Part shown: positions 27,369 to 36,864 of the stretch, in pieces
How positions within the stretch are numbered: position 1 is the first letter of the stretch
Layout of the letters: each line of letters starts with the position of its first letter
Assembly: GCA_029556335.1 (NCBI GenBank)
Contig: JAKQFA010000006.1
Span: 248,001-312,000, forward strand
Reading direction: 5' to 3'
DNA from: Methanobacteriota archaeon
Lineage (GTDB): Archaea > Methanobacteriota > Methanobacteria > Methanobacteriales > Methanobacteriaceae
Length of the DNA stretch: 64,000 nt
Program-made: the position numbers and the translations under genes
Notes under the pieces: generated by a model
The model's database searches: none
Seen by the model: only the letters and a program-made list of their open reading frames with translations
What the model was told of the DNA's origin: nothing

Positions 27369-29816
27369 TTAATTCAGTGCCATAACTTTGGAAATGCCAT
27401 CAACTTTTTCTACCTTAAATACGTTGTCAGCAAAACTTTCTAATTCCCTTTCATGTGAAACGATTATAATTTGCGGGCAATCTAATTCATTGAGAATGTC
27501 TCTGACTTTGAAAAGCTGTTCCTTACTGAAACCATCGGTTGGTTCGTCTAAGATTAGTAGGTTAGATTTCATACTGGTAGAGACTTTCTGAACTATATTA
27601 TTCAGGGCTAACCGGTAGGCCAAAGCAACGCTGGTTTTTTCCCCACCGCTTAGATAATTGATTTCCTGTTCAAATCCATCTTGCTCTATTATTGGTGTGA
27701 ATTCTTCGTTTATTTTTCCAGTTTTACTCGGATCATCCATTAGAAGCCCGAACCATTTCTTGAAATTCTCATTGAATTCTTGATGAATATTTTGCATCAC
27801 ATGTTTTTCTATCAAGCTTAAAGTTGGGATTAAATACTCATTAAACCAGATATTGTAATCCATCAACATGTACAACTGTTTTTTTAGGCCTTCTTTTTTC
27901 TTTATTTCTTTATTAAGCTGATTTATATCTTCTTCTAAGTTACTCATCAAAGTTTTAGTTGAAGCAATGTTTTCTTTAATCTTTTGTACTCTGTTGGATG
28001 CATCGTCACGTTCTGACCTAATTTTTTTTGCTTCATTCAGTACAATGTCAATTTCCTTCGATTTTTCTTGGTATGAGGATAAATTCTGCTCTAACTTATG
28101 GATGTCCTCTCCCAGGTTTTTAATGTTACCCTGGTTATCTTTAATTTTCTTCTTATTTCGTTCTAATTGTTCTACAATGTTTTTGAGCTCATTTTGATTT
28201 TGAAGATATTCCCTGAGTTTATCGAGTAAAGTTTCGTAATAATTAAGATATTCTTCGAAATTATCATAATCTAATGATTTATCAACAATTAGATATGCAT
28301 CTGAATTTAAAATCTCAATATCAGTTTCAATTTGAACTATCTTCTCTTCTAATTTATTTAATCGAGATATTTTTTCAATTGTTTCTTTTAATTCCTCTAA
28401 AATCTCTTCAGAATCTACTAAATCTGCTTTTAATTCACTTAATTCTTTTTCACCCCTACTTCTAACTTCTTCAATTACCTTAATTTCTGATTTAATTCTC
28501 TTGATTTCTTTCTTTCTTTCATTTTTAAGATTTTTCTTATGTTCTGTGTCGAGTTTACTTTCACAAATTGGGCAAAGATCTCCTAATCCTTCAACATTAT
28601 CAACCTTTTCTTTAACATCTGTTTTTTTAGCCTCTAATTTGTATATTTGCTCAGAAATTTTATTAATTTGCTCTTGGTGAGATTCAATTGATTTTTTTTG
28701 ACTTCCAATCGTGGATGTTAAGTTATTTTTTTCTAACTCTAACTGTGATAAATTTTTGTTTTTCTTTTCCCCAGTTTCTTTTTCGATTTCGAGTTTGTCA
28801 CCAATTAGCAGTTCTAAATTAGCCTTAAATCCTTCTAGCTTTCTGGAAGTATCTTTAAGACTATTAATTTTCTCGTTCAAACTTTGTTCCGATTCATTGG
28901 TGGGTGGTTCAATCTTCTCCAGTTCGTTTACAGTAGGAATAAATTTAGATAGATTTTCTTTCTCCAATTTTTCAACTTCCTCACAATAACTTAGTTTTTG
29001 GTTTTTTTTGTCCTTAATTCGATTAATTAATTGAGGAATTTGGGCTTGAATCTCTTTTAACTCTATCTCCCTATTCTGGAGTTTATCTAGCTCGGATTGT
29101 TTTTGTTTCAATTCTAATTCAGCATCTTCGTCTTTTAATATCAAATTAGATAAAATAGAATTGTTTTCATCCTTTTTTGTTTTTTTATCTTCCAAATCTT
29201 CTTTTTTCACATCTAAATCTTCAGTTTTTCCTTCTAAGAACTTAATTTTGTCTTTAATAACTCTAGAGATTAATGCAGCGTTTTCTGCGGCGATTTTATA
29301 GTCTTCAATCCCAAAGGCTTTTCTCAGTGTTTCAAGCCTTAAATCAGGTTTTTGAGAAAGGATAAATTTCATATCTTCCTGGGGAGTGTAGATTGCATAT
29401 CTGAAGATCACACTCTGAGCACGTGGATTGAGGGGTTCTTTAAAATTTAGGATTTTTAAAATTCTTTCCTTGATTTCAGAAGGAGATAAATCTATTTTTT
29501 TTCCTTCAATACTTAGAATTCCTTTTTCTTGCCTAACAGGGCTTTTATTATCTTTTCTAACTAGTGATCTTTTCACTTGAATATCTTTGCCTTCAACTTC
29601 GAATTCTAGTAAAACAGATCCTCTTTTAGATCCCTTACGAAGTAATGAATCTCCCTTTTGGTTACCCAAGCCAAAAAGTGCAAATTCAATGGCCATTAAT
29701 ATGGTAGATTTACCAGAACCAATATCTCCCTCAAAAAGTGATGTTCCTAGGGGAAATTGGATATCACGTTCCGTGTAACTCCTGATATTTTCTATGTAAA
29801 GCGATTTGAAAATCAT
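27369..29816 (-). CDS. rad50: Rad50 ATPase
   Basis: ABC-type SMC-like ATPase that partners Mre11 in processing DNA double-strand breaks. 815 aa: Walker A GDIGSGKST near residue 31, long coiled coil arms, zinc-hook CPIC at Cys415/Cys418, the signature YLSGGEKTSVAL, Walker B LLILDEPTDG, and the H-loop IIIVSHERE. The ATG abuts the mre11 stop directly. The protein is on the short side for archaeal Rad50 but complete at both ends. Confidence 0.96.
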   Translation of the reverse strand: MIFKSLYIENIRSYTERDIQFPLGTSLFEGDIGSGKSTILMAIEFALFGLGNQKGDSLLRKGSKRGSVLLEFEVEGKDIQVKRSLVRKDNKSPVRQEKGILSIEGKKIDLSPSEIKERILKILNFKEPLNPRAQSVIFRYAIYTPQEDMKFILSQKPDLRLETLRKAFGIEDYKIAAENAALISRVIKDKIKFLEGKTEDLDVKKEDLEDKKTKKDENNSILSNLILKDEDAELELKQKQSELDKLQNREIELKEIQAQIPQLINRIKDKKNQKLSYCEEVEKLEKENLSKFIPTVNELEKIEPPTNESEQSLNEKINSLKDTSRKLEGFKANLELLIGDKLEIEKETGEKKNKNLSQLELEKNNLTSTIGSQKKSIESHQEQINKISEQIYKLEAKKTDVKEKVDNVEGLGDLCPICESKLDTEHKKNLKNERKKEIKRIKSEIKVIEEVRSRGEKELSELKADLVDSEEILEELKETIEKISRLNKLEEKIVQIETDIEILNSDAYLIVDKSLDYDNFEEYLNYYETLLDKLREYLQNQNELKNIVEQLERNKKKIKDNQGNIKNLGEDIHKLEQNLSSYQEKSKEIDIVLNEAKKIRSERDDASNRVQKIKENIASTKTLMSNLEEDINQLNKEIKKKEGLKKQLYMLMDYNIWFNEYLIPTLSLIEKHVMQNIHQEFNENFKKWFGLLMDDPSKTGKINEEFTPIIEQDGFEQEINYLSGGEKTSVALAYRLALNNIVQKVSTSMKSNLLILDEPTDGFSKEQLFKVRDILNELDCPQIIIVSHERELESFADNVFKVEKVDGISKVMALN

Positions 29817-31082
29817 CTAAAGCTCCTCAAAACCTAATATTTTTAATGATTCATTTAAAATCCTGTTATTATAATCAGACTTTTTTTCATTCGGTTTAGG
29901 GTTCATCCGAATGGTATTAATCAGTTTAAGAGCAAGTTCTGCTCCATAACGGTCTTTTAATTCAGGTGTTGAAACATCGATATTTCCAATGCTCTCTAGA
30001 AATAAGTTCTTTTCGATTTCTGGAGTAGTTTCACCTTTCACTCTAATTGGTGAAAATTCTTTCGAACTGAGGCCGTGGTGGTTTATACTCACATGAATCG
30101 ATCCTTTTTCTCTAAATAGGGTTCTAATTCTATTGAAATCAATATCAGAAGTCTTCCCCCCAGATAAGATCCCCTTAACTTTTAAAATTACAATTTTATT
30201 TTTTGAATCCAATCTATCAATTTTGTCAATTATTTCTTCTTTTAGCTGCTTAGAGTTTTTATTATCGGCACTAAATTCTAAAAATTCATACTCTGCTAGT
30301 TCTAAGGGACAAAATTTAACTTCATGAACCTTTTCATCAAATTTGATAATGTAAAATCCTCTTTCTTCACCTCTAGCGCTAATTTCTAAATCTTTCGGAT
30401 ATCCCGCAAATATGGGTCCAGAGTAGGTAATAATTCCATAGTCATCAATGGATTCACACACCCTTTTATGAATATGACCCCCGGCGTAATAATCAAAATT
30501 TTTAGGCAGTAACTTAATATCAATTCCATCCATTTTGGACAGGAAATCTGGAAGTAAATTTTTAATTGAGGTGTGAAATACAAATATTTTAAAACCATCC
30601 TCATTTTCTAAGCTTTTTTTATCTAACATCTTAAAATAGGTATCTTCTATTCCCATCTTCCTTCCAGAAATACCAGCCAACTTTGCACTCGTTTTTTTAT
30701 CAACTTTGAAATTTAATTCGAGCTTTTCATCACCCTTTTCATCTTTTAACACGTAACCGTCAAAAAGTTTTATCAATAATCCACTTTCTGTTATTACATC
30801 AATGATTGAGGTTTCATTAGGACTGAAATCATGACTTCCGTAATTTATGTATATTGGAATGCCTTTTTCATTAACTTCTTTTAATTTTGCAACCGCTTCT
30901 TTGACGATACCCATATCTGGGAGATTGGAATGAAATAGATCACCTGCGATAATAATGAAATCTACTTTTTCTTCAACACAAGTATCTAAACAATTTTTAA
31001 AAGCTTTTATTTCTAATTCTTTTAATTCAGGATATTTTTGAGCGCCTAAATGGCAATCCGCAAGATGTGCAAATTTGTACAT
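29817..31082 (-). CDS. mre11: Mre11 nuclease
   Basis: Mn-dependent 3'-5' exonuclease and endonuclease of the Mre11-Rad50 complex, 421 aa. Phosphoesterase motifs: Asp9 and His11 (HLADCHLG), Asp48 (AGDLFHS), the third motif written YGSHD at residues 81-85, FVFHTSI, and GGHIHKR. The usual GNHD Asn is Ser83 here, an unusual replacement of a metal ligand, while His84 and Asp85 remain. AGGTTGAT precedes the ATG. It sits between herA and rad50 in a four-gene end-resection operon. Confidence 0.95.
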   Translation of the reverse strand: MYKFAHLADCHLGAQKYPELKELEIKAFKNCLDTCVEEKVDFIIIAGDLFHSNLPDMGIVKEAVAKLKEVNEKGIPIYINYGSHDFSPNETSIIDVITESGLLIKLFDGYVLKDEKGDEKLELNFKVDKKTSAKLAGISGRKMGIEDTYFKMLDKKSLENEDGFKIFVFHTSIKNLLPDFLSKMDGIDIKLLPKNFDYYAGGHIHKRVCESIDDYGIITYSGPIFAGYPKDLEISARGEERGFYIIKFDEKVHEVKFCPLELAEYEFLEFSADNKNSKQLKEEIIDKIDRLDSKNKIVILKVKGILSGGKTSDIDFNRIRTLFREKGSIHVSINHHGLSSKEFSPIRVKGETTPEIEKNLFLESIGNIDVSTPELKDRYGAELALKLINTIRMNPKPNEKKSDYNNRILNESLKILGFEEL

Positions 31083-31086
31083 ATGA

Positions 31087-32682
31087 TCAACCTAAAACTT
31101 CAGTCACGCCTTTAATTTCTTTTTTGGAGCTAATATTTTTTAGATATTCTTTTGTAAACTTATTAAACTCCGGTGTGTAAATTGGAACCGCAAATTTCGT
31201 AAAAACACTGCTCACTATGGCTTCTCCTTTATCTAAACTTGCAATTATCCTATTATCATCTGATAAATCTTGTGAAGCACTATCTATAATGGCTGATCGC
31301 TCTAGGGACATTTCGTTGCCGAGAATTATCTTAGTATTCATGTTAGCTAGGATGGGGCGTGGAATAACACTTGATAACTGAGTAATTGCAATCAAACCTA
31401 TTTTGAACTTCCTACCCTCCCTAGCAATGGTTCCATAAATATTTCCACCACCACTTTCCAGGACCTCTTTACCCAAAACCCTCGGAGCCTCTTCTATGAC
31501 AATGCTGATTACAGGTTTGTCATTTAAATCTTCAGAATTGAAATTTTTATACTTTGAGAATATATTGCTAGATATGATGCTCCCTACGAAGAGTTCTTCA
31601 AAATCAGTTAGCTTTGAGCTATCAATAATGACAGTTTTCTCCTTTTCTAAGGAATCAACAATGTCACTTATAGTGGATAACCCCGATTCCCCACCTACGA
31701 ATAAATTACTATTAAAAACGCATTTATTCCCATCAGAAGGATCTACAGAAACTTTCAATTGGGTTTCAATCTTTCTTTTTAAGACGTTAGCAGTTTTCTC
31801 CTGGATCCCCATTCCTTTAAGGGTTTCAAAATCTTTCCCTTTAGCGATTTCACAAATCCAATTTTCTTTGAATTTATTAAAAAACATCCGCATAGCTTCG
31901 CTTTGCACGGATGAAAATCCCCCTATGCCTTTAAAATGATCAGGACGAATTTTTTTTATATTTATTGACAATGTAAGTGCTTCTTCATTATCCTTACTTG
32001 GAGAATAATAATCTAATTTTTCATCTTTTTTGGGGTGATTTCTTAAGCCCACTTTCACATGGTCTCCATAATATTCATTGTGAGGATCTAAAACTAGAAT
32101 GCCTGCCCCCTCTGTATCTAGAATACTCCAAAGCATTACTTTTACTAGATTACTCTTCCCCCTTCCTGTAGTTGCAGGTATTAGAATGTGATGAGTTAAG
32201 GATTTTATCAGATCTATATGTACCTTTACATCATTTTTTACATCTGAACCGCTTCGAATATTACCTAAATAAACTGATTTTTCAAGCTTATTTGGGTTTA
32301 AAAACTCGAGATCTGATTTTTCAATGGATCTTATAGAATTGAAAAAACTAGGCAACCTCTTGGGACTTTTAGTTAAATATTCTTCCTCACCCGTTTTTTT
32401 AACATAAATTAAAGCTTTAGCCCTTGCTATTAAGTAATTACGCAATTCAGGTTGCATAAATTCCAGATTATCCCCATATCCTTCTAATTCCATTCCTGCA
32501 GACAAATCTAGAGTTTGCTGTGGAATTTGGCTACGGTAAGCCAGATCTTTAACTTGTATAATGGTATAATCAGAATTGTCACCGTCTGCTACCAGCAAGT
32601 CTCCCAGTTCCATTTGAGAACCGCTTTTTTCCCGGATATAAATGTCTTGTAATCCTCCACCCACAATTTGGCCACTTTTCAT
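31087..32682 (-). CDS. herA: HerA bipolar DNA translocase
   Basis: Hexameric FtsK-like ATPase that drives DNA through the NurA nuclease. 531 aa: an N-terminal HAS-barrel (to about residue 100), Walker A ATTGRGKSNL near residue 170, LVLDPHNEYYG, Walker B VIEEAPRVLG, REGRKFKIG and the sensor ITQLSSVIP. The frame opens at 32703, but the ATG at 32682 follows AGGTGAT three nt away and avoids overlapping nurA, whose stop is 10 nt upstream. Confidence 0.95.
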   Translation of the reverse strand: MKSGQIVGGGLQDIYIREKSGSQMELGDLLVADGDNSDYTIIQVKDLAYRSQIPQQTLDLSAGMELEGYGDNLEFMQPELRNYLIARAKALIYVKKTGEEEYLTKSPKRLPSFFNSIRSIEKSDLEFLNPNKLEKSVYLGNIRSGSDVKNDVKVHIDLIKSLTHHILIPATTGRGKSNLVKVMLWSILDTEGAGILVLDPHNEYYGDHVKVGLRNHPKKDEKLDYYSPSKDNEEALTLSINIKKIRPDHFKGIGGFSSVQSEAMRMFFNKFKENWICEIAKGKDFETLKGMGIQEKTANVLKRKIETQLKVSVDPSDGNKCVFNSNLFVGGESGLSTISDIVDSLEKEKTVIIDSSKLTDFEELFVGSIISSNIFSKYKNFNSEDLNDKPVISIVIEEAPRVLGKEVLESGGGNIYGTIAREGRKFKIGLIAITQLSSVIPRPILANMNTKIILGNEMSLERSAIIDSASQDLSDDNRIIASLDKGEAIVSSVFTKFAVPIYTPEFNKFTKEYLKNISSKKEIKGVTEVLG

Positions 32683-32692
32683 TCTATCACCT

Positions 32693-33796
32693 TCACATCT
32701 CATCTAACTTGTCGTGCGTACTTATTGTGTTGATATGTGAGTTAATTTCTTTCCACATCCCTAGCTTCGTAATTTCAGAAAATAACATAGCTTGATAACC
32801 CAAAATTTCTTCGTTCCGTACTCTAGCCCATAAATGAGCGTCAATAAGACCGTATGGATATCCTGGCAGGCTTCTATCACGAGAGTAGTCTGCTATGATT
32901 GAAACTAAATCTAAAATCTCATTTTTAGTCATGTTATCTGCTTGATCCTTAAAAATTTCGAATCTAAAGGGTGTATCTGCATATCTATTCAGCTTAACTA
33001 CCATTATCAACGCTTTATGTTCAGTAGTTTTTTTGTTTATGGGAACCGGAAAATAACACCATTCTTTGTATGGAATTTTGAAATCTTCTGACAACCTATC
33101 AATAGCAGATATTATTGGAATTCGGGTGTCGGTGGTGTGCCTTGAAGTTTTTGATAAACCAGTAAAAATAACACCTTTCTCTTTTGCTTTTTTGAAGACA
33201 TTTTTAACATATTGGTTTTCATTAGGATGAGATGTCTGCAGTGATCCATCTTTGATGATTATATCTCCTTCTTCAAGTTCTGAATCGATTATGTGCTCTG
33301 CGATAGTCCATTCTGAGAATCTTCTAGCCATAGAAGCCATTCTTTCCATCATTAACTGATTTCCTAATACAAAATCGCGTTCAAATGCCTTGATCTTCAG
33401 ATCCTTTTCCAGGGGAAGATATTTTCTAAAAAAATCATTCTCTAGAGAAAATTTAGTTTCAAAAAAAAGGTTACCATGGTCAAAATTAGATGAAGTGTAC
33501 GATAAAAACTCTATTCTACACGGAATATTGGATTTAGGAGAAATGAGTTTCTTATTTTGGAAAACATTAAAATAAACCCGGTTCAATTGCACTGAATAGC
33601 CTGGAGTGGGTAATAATTCCTGGTTTCCACCATCAATACAGGAAATTTTTCTATCAGATTTTGATACCTCAATTTTATGGAAATTTTCCTCTTCTAATGA
33701 ATTTAAATCATTATCTTCTTCATTAAAAATATCACCTAGGTCACGATAGGAAATATCAGAACTAAGAATTTCAGCAATTTCTCTTATACTTTTAAT
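32693..33796 (-). CDS. nurA: NurA nuclease (probable ATT start)
   Basis: 5'-3' nuclease that works with HerA in DNA end resection. The first ATG/GTG/TTG in frame is GTG 33592, which gives 299 aa but cuts off the catalytic first motif. Reading upstream the frame stays open 78 more codons, to a TAA at 33829-33827. It includes SCIDGGNQELL, the metal-binding Asp of the NurA hDG(S/G) motif. The only good SD, GGGGTGAT, ends three nt before an ATT at 33796, giving 367 aa (KSIREIAEIL). Later motifs include DGSLQTS and LIDAHLWAR. It is the first gene of nurA-herA-mre11-rad50. Confidence 0.88.
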   Translation of the reverse strand: MKSIREIAEILSSDISYRDLGDIFNEEDNDLNSLEEENFHKIEVSKSDRKISCIDGGNQELLPTPGYSVQLNRVYFNVFQNKKLISPKSNIPCRIEFLSYTSSNFDHGNLFFETKFSLENDFFRKYLPLEKDLKIKAFERDFVLGNQLMMERMASMARRFSEWTIAEHIIDSELEEGDIIIKDGSLQTSHPNENQYVKNVFKKAKEKGVIFTGLSKTSRHTTDTRIPIISAIDRLSEDFKIPYKEWCYFPVPINKKTTEHKALIMVVKLNRYADTPFRFEIFKDQADNMTKNEILDLVSIIADYSRDRSLPGYPYGLIDAHLWARVRNEEILGYQAMLFSEITKLGMWKEINSHINTISTHDKLDEM

Positions 33797-33810
33797 GTAA
33801 TCACCCCTAC

Positions 33811-33831
33811 TGTAAATATTTACTATTTACA
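33811..33831 (-). promoter_or_regulatory. Operator-like inverted repeat at the nurA operon promoter
   Basis: Arms TGTAAATA (33811-33818) and TATTTACA (33824-33831) are perfect inverted repeats around a 5-nt spacer. The left arm plus spacer also forms the 12-bp palindrome GTAAATATTTAC. On the minus strand a box A (AATTAAATA, about 33837-33846) lies just upstream, so the repeat would cover the transcription start. Confidence 0.5.
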
Positions 33832-33840
33832 AAAGGGTAT

Positions 33841-35250
33841 TTAATTCTTTTCTTCTTTCATCTCCCCATCCTTCTTCAGTGATGCGAAGATACCCATGAA
33901 GCACAGTATGGTGAAGACTATGAAGCACAAGTGTATGCTCTCTAGAAGGGCAGGGAACTGAGCTGGGGTTATCTGCACTCGGCCGATTATGAGTGCGAAT
34001 ACCAGGGTAGCAATCCCGATACTCATGGTCTGGCCGATGAGTCGCATGGTACTAACCGTGGCCGAGGCTACTCCGTAGAATCTTCGCTCCACTGATCCCA
34101 TTATAACGTTGGTGTTGGGAGATGAGAATAGGCCGAATCCCAAGCCCAGTATTGCTAATCCAAGTATGATGCTGTTGGTAGGGGTGTTAGCATCCAAGAA
34201 TATGAAGGTGAAAAGTGCCAAAGTTACGGTGGCCATACCGAGGGCGGCTATCTTATGGGCGTTAAAGCGGTCCGACATTCTCCCTGCCATGGGGGCTGTG
34301 ATGGCCATAATAACAGGTTGAGCCACCAGAATGAGACCTGCCATTTGGGGGTCCAGGTCCTTGACATACTGCAGGTAGAAACTCAAAAGCAGTGTCACAG
34401 CAAAGGTGGCACTGTAGTTAATCAGAGCGGCCAGGCTGGAAAAGGCGAAAGTAAAGTTTTTAAATAGTCTTACATTGAAAACAGGGCTATTAGTCCTTGT
34501 TTCCCAGCGGATGAAAGCCAGAAGTCCAGCAACTCCTAAAATTAACATGATTATCCCGGATCTATGGGGAAGGCTGGCGAATCCGTACATTATTAAAAAT
34601 AGCATCAAGCTGTAGAGGATGGTACCTACAAAGTCAAACCTCTCTCCACGAGATGCAGCCCATTCATCATGCAACTTATAGTACACCAGAAAAATAACTA
34701 AAAGTCCAAATGGAATCATCAGTAAGAACAGGCTTCTCCACCCCAGATACTGGGTCATCAGCCCACCTAATACGGGCCCTATGGACAGACCAACGTAAAC
34801 TGAAGCAACGTTGATCCCAATGGCTTTACCCCGTTGGTGTGGTGGGTACACAGAGGTAATGATAGCCAGCCCTGTGACGAAGATCATGGCGGTTCCAATG
34901 CCTTGCAACACCCGGGCACCAATGAGAGAAAGGGTGTTCGGTGATAAAGCACATAACAATGAAGCGATGGTGAATATAATCATTCCATAGGCAAAAATCT
35001 TTTTCATACCATATATATCAGCTATTCTTCCAAAAGGAACTGCAAATATGGCTGCTGATAATAAAAAACCATTCGCTACCCAGTTTAAAAGAACAGCATC
35101 AGCAGCGAAGTTGGCCCCTATGGTGGGTAAGGCAATGTTAATGGAAGAACTCATGAAGGGAGTGAAAAATGATGCTATAGATGCCACCAGAAGTGCTGCT
35201 ATTTTAATCTGATTCTTATCAGATTTAGGGGTAGAATTAACTTCGGCCAT
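33841..35250 (-). CDS. MFS drug:H+ antiporter (DHA2-like)
   Basis: Major facilitator exporter of about 469 aa with many hydrophobic segments (12-14). It has the opening FMSSSINIALPTIG, motif A GRIADIYGMKK, LQGIGTAMIF and GPVLGGLMTQYLGWRSLF (motif C and the WRW-type segment), as in multidrug exporters. The frame opens at GTG 35259; ATG 35250 with a weak GGT element is likelier. Its stop region overlaps the nurA promoter. The substrate cannot be told. Confidence 0.88.
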   Translation of the reverse strand: MAEVNSTPKSDKNQIKIAALLVASIASFFTPFMSSSINIALPTIGANFAADAVLLNWVANGFLLSAAIFAVPFGRIADIYGMKKIFAYGMIIFTIASLLCALSPNTLSLIGARVLQGIGTAMIFVTGLAIITSVYPPHQRGKAIGINVASVYVGLSIGPVLGGLMTQYLGWRSLFLLMIPFGLLVIFLVYYKLHDEWAASRGERFDFVGTILYSLMLFLIMYGFASLPHRSGIIMLILGVAGLLAFIRWETRTNSPVFNVRLFKNFTFAFSSLAALINYSATFAVTLLLSFYLQYVKDLDPQMAGLILVAQPVIMAITAPMAGRMSDRFNAHKIAALGMATVTLALFTFIFLDANTPTNSIILGLAILGLGFGLFSSPNTNVIMGSVERRFYGVASATVSTMRLIGQTMSIGIATLVFALIIGRVQITPAQFPALLESIHLCFIVFTILCFMGIFASLKKDGEMKEEKN

Positions 35251-35340
35251 TAAAACCACTGGTATAATATAATAATGATAAATATGGATAAAAAAATGGA
35301 TAAAAAAATCCTAAAATTATGGAGGGGGCAAATTAGCCCT

Positions 35341-36831
35341 TTATACAATGTTGTGCTTCTGCAGGAGCAGCAACTCTTCGGTGGAAAGTTTTTTACCTTC
35401 CCGGAACTTGCGATAAATATCTTCGGCTCGTTCCTTTTCTTCCTTGTTCTGCTGCCTTACAATTTCGGTTTCCCGGTTTCTTTCCTTGGCTTTTACACGA
35501 TCAAGTCCCTTGTTCAGCCTTCTAATATCTCCCAGAGTAGATTTGACCTTTTCATGTTCCTGGTTTGCGGTGTCTCTGGTTTGTATGAATTTTTGATGAG
35601 CTTCATCGGCCTGGGATCGTATTTTATCAATCTTCCGGAAGTACTCCAACATCTTCTCATGTGTTTCCTGAGCACTATCAGAAAGTTCCACCACTTTGGC
35701 GTGATAACTTTCCGATTTTTCCTTGAGTTCTAGTGCTTCCTCACGGGTTTCTTCATCTTCCTGGAGGGTCTGCAGATTCTTCCTGAGATCGGTAACCTTA
35801 TTCACCAACTCATTTTCCTTTCTAATATCCAGTACGCGGGTTTCTATGGTTTTTTCTAGGCGTTTAATCTCGTCCTGGATTTTAACTATTTCTCTCCTGC
35901 CTGAAGCCCATTCCATCTTCTTGTATTCCTGATGAACTTCATCCCGCAGTTTTTTATACTTCTGGACATCTTTATTTATTTCATCCCTTTCATCACGATA
36001 TTTAAGAGCTTTATCCAGGTTTTCACGTATCTGGGAATTTAATTTATCCCTTGTTTCCCGGTGAACCTTGGCTTCTTCGTTGAGATTATCCCTTACAGTG
36101 GTTATTTCTTTTAATCTCTTTTCAATGTCTCTTTTTTCGTCTAGAAGTTCATTGAAACTTTTTTTGGATTCTATGGTTGTTTCTTCCAAATTTTTTCCTT
36201 CCATAGGTTTTTCAAATACATTCAACAATTCTCTCAAATCCTTTTTTTCTACTATAATGTCGGCACTTTGCTTTAGCACAGGTTTTGCATTAAATGCCAC
36301 ACCTAAACCTGCCTTTTCAAGCATTGAAATATCATTGGCACCGTCACCGACCGCAGCGCACTCTTCAGAAGATAGTTTTTCTATGTCCATTATTTTAGCA
36401 AGCACATCTCCTTTAGAACCTACCACCAGGGGACCACTAACTTCTCCTGTTAAAAATCCCTCATCTTCTTCTAAAGTGTTGGAGAAGGTATAATCTAGAT
36501 CAAGCGCGTCTTTTAATCGCTGGGCGATATTTTCAAAACTACCACTTATAGTGGCAATCTTATAACCTCGATTTTTTAGTTCAGCTATGGTTTCTTCAGC
36601 CCCTTCCATTATGGGTATTTTTTGTACTATTCTGTTAATTTCTTCAACAGAAGTACCCTTCAATAAGGCTACCCTTTGCTTTAGGGCAGTTTCAAAATCT
36701 AATTTACCTTCCATGGCTTGTTGGGTAATTTTTGAAACCTCAGATTCAGTGCCGGCTAGTTTGGCTATTTCATCTATGGCTTCTCCATCTATCAGTACGT
36801 TATCGAGATCAAATGCTATGAGCTTAATCAA
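35341..36831 (-). CDS. serB: Phosphoserine phosphatase fused to a long coiled coil
   Basis: 496 aa. Residues 1-210 are an HAD phosphatase: nucleophile Asp8 and acid Asp10 (FDLDNVL, where SerB usually has FDxDxT), ATISGSFEN and GDGANDISML, matching SerB, which makes serine from phosphoserine. Residues about 225-480 are charged coiled coil (KRDIEKRLKEI, REIVKIQDEIKRLEKTIE) resembling a stand-alone archaeal coiled-coil family. It starts at TTG 36831 with GGTGAT three nt before. Long SerB-like proteins occur in this order; the job of the tail is unknown. Confidence 0.85.
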   Translation of the reverse strand: MIKLIAFDLDNVLIDGEAIDEIAKLAGTESEVSKITQQAMEGKLDFETALKQRVALLKGTSVEEINRIVQKIPIMEGAEETIAELKNRGYKIATISGSFENIAQRLKDALDLDYTFSNTLEEDEGFLTGEVSGPLVVGSKGDVLAKIMDIEKLSSEECAAVGDGANDISMLEKAGLGVAFNAKPVLKQSADIIVEKKDLRELLNVFEKPMEGKNLEETTIESKKSFNELLDEKRDIEKRLKEITTVRDNLNEEAKVHRETRDKLNSQIRENLDKALKYRDERDEINKDVQKYKKLRDEVHQEYKKMEWASGRREIVKIQDEIKRLEKTIETRVLDIRKENELVNKVTDLRKNLQTLQEDEETREEALELKEKSESYHAKVVELSDSAQETHEKMLEYFRKIDKIRSQADEAHQKFIQTRDTANQEHEKVKSTLGDIRRLNKGLDRVKAKERNRETEIVRQQNKEEKERAEDIYRKFREGKKLSTEELLLLQKHNIV

Positions 36832-36864
36832 AACATCACCAATTAGTTCATTAGAGGATGATAA

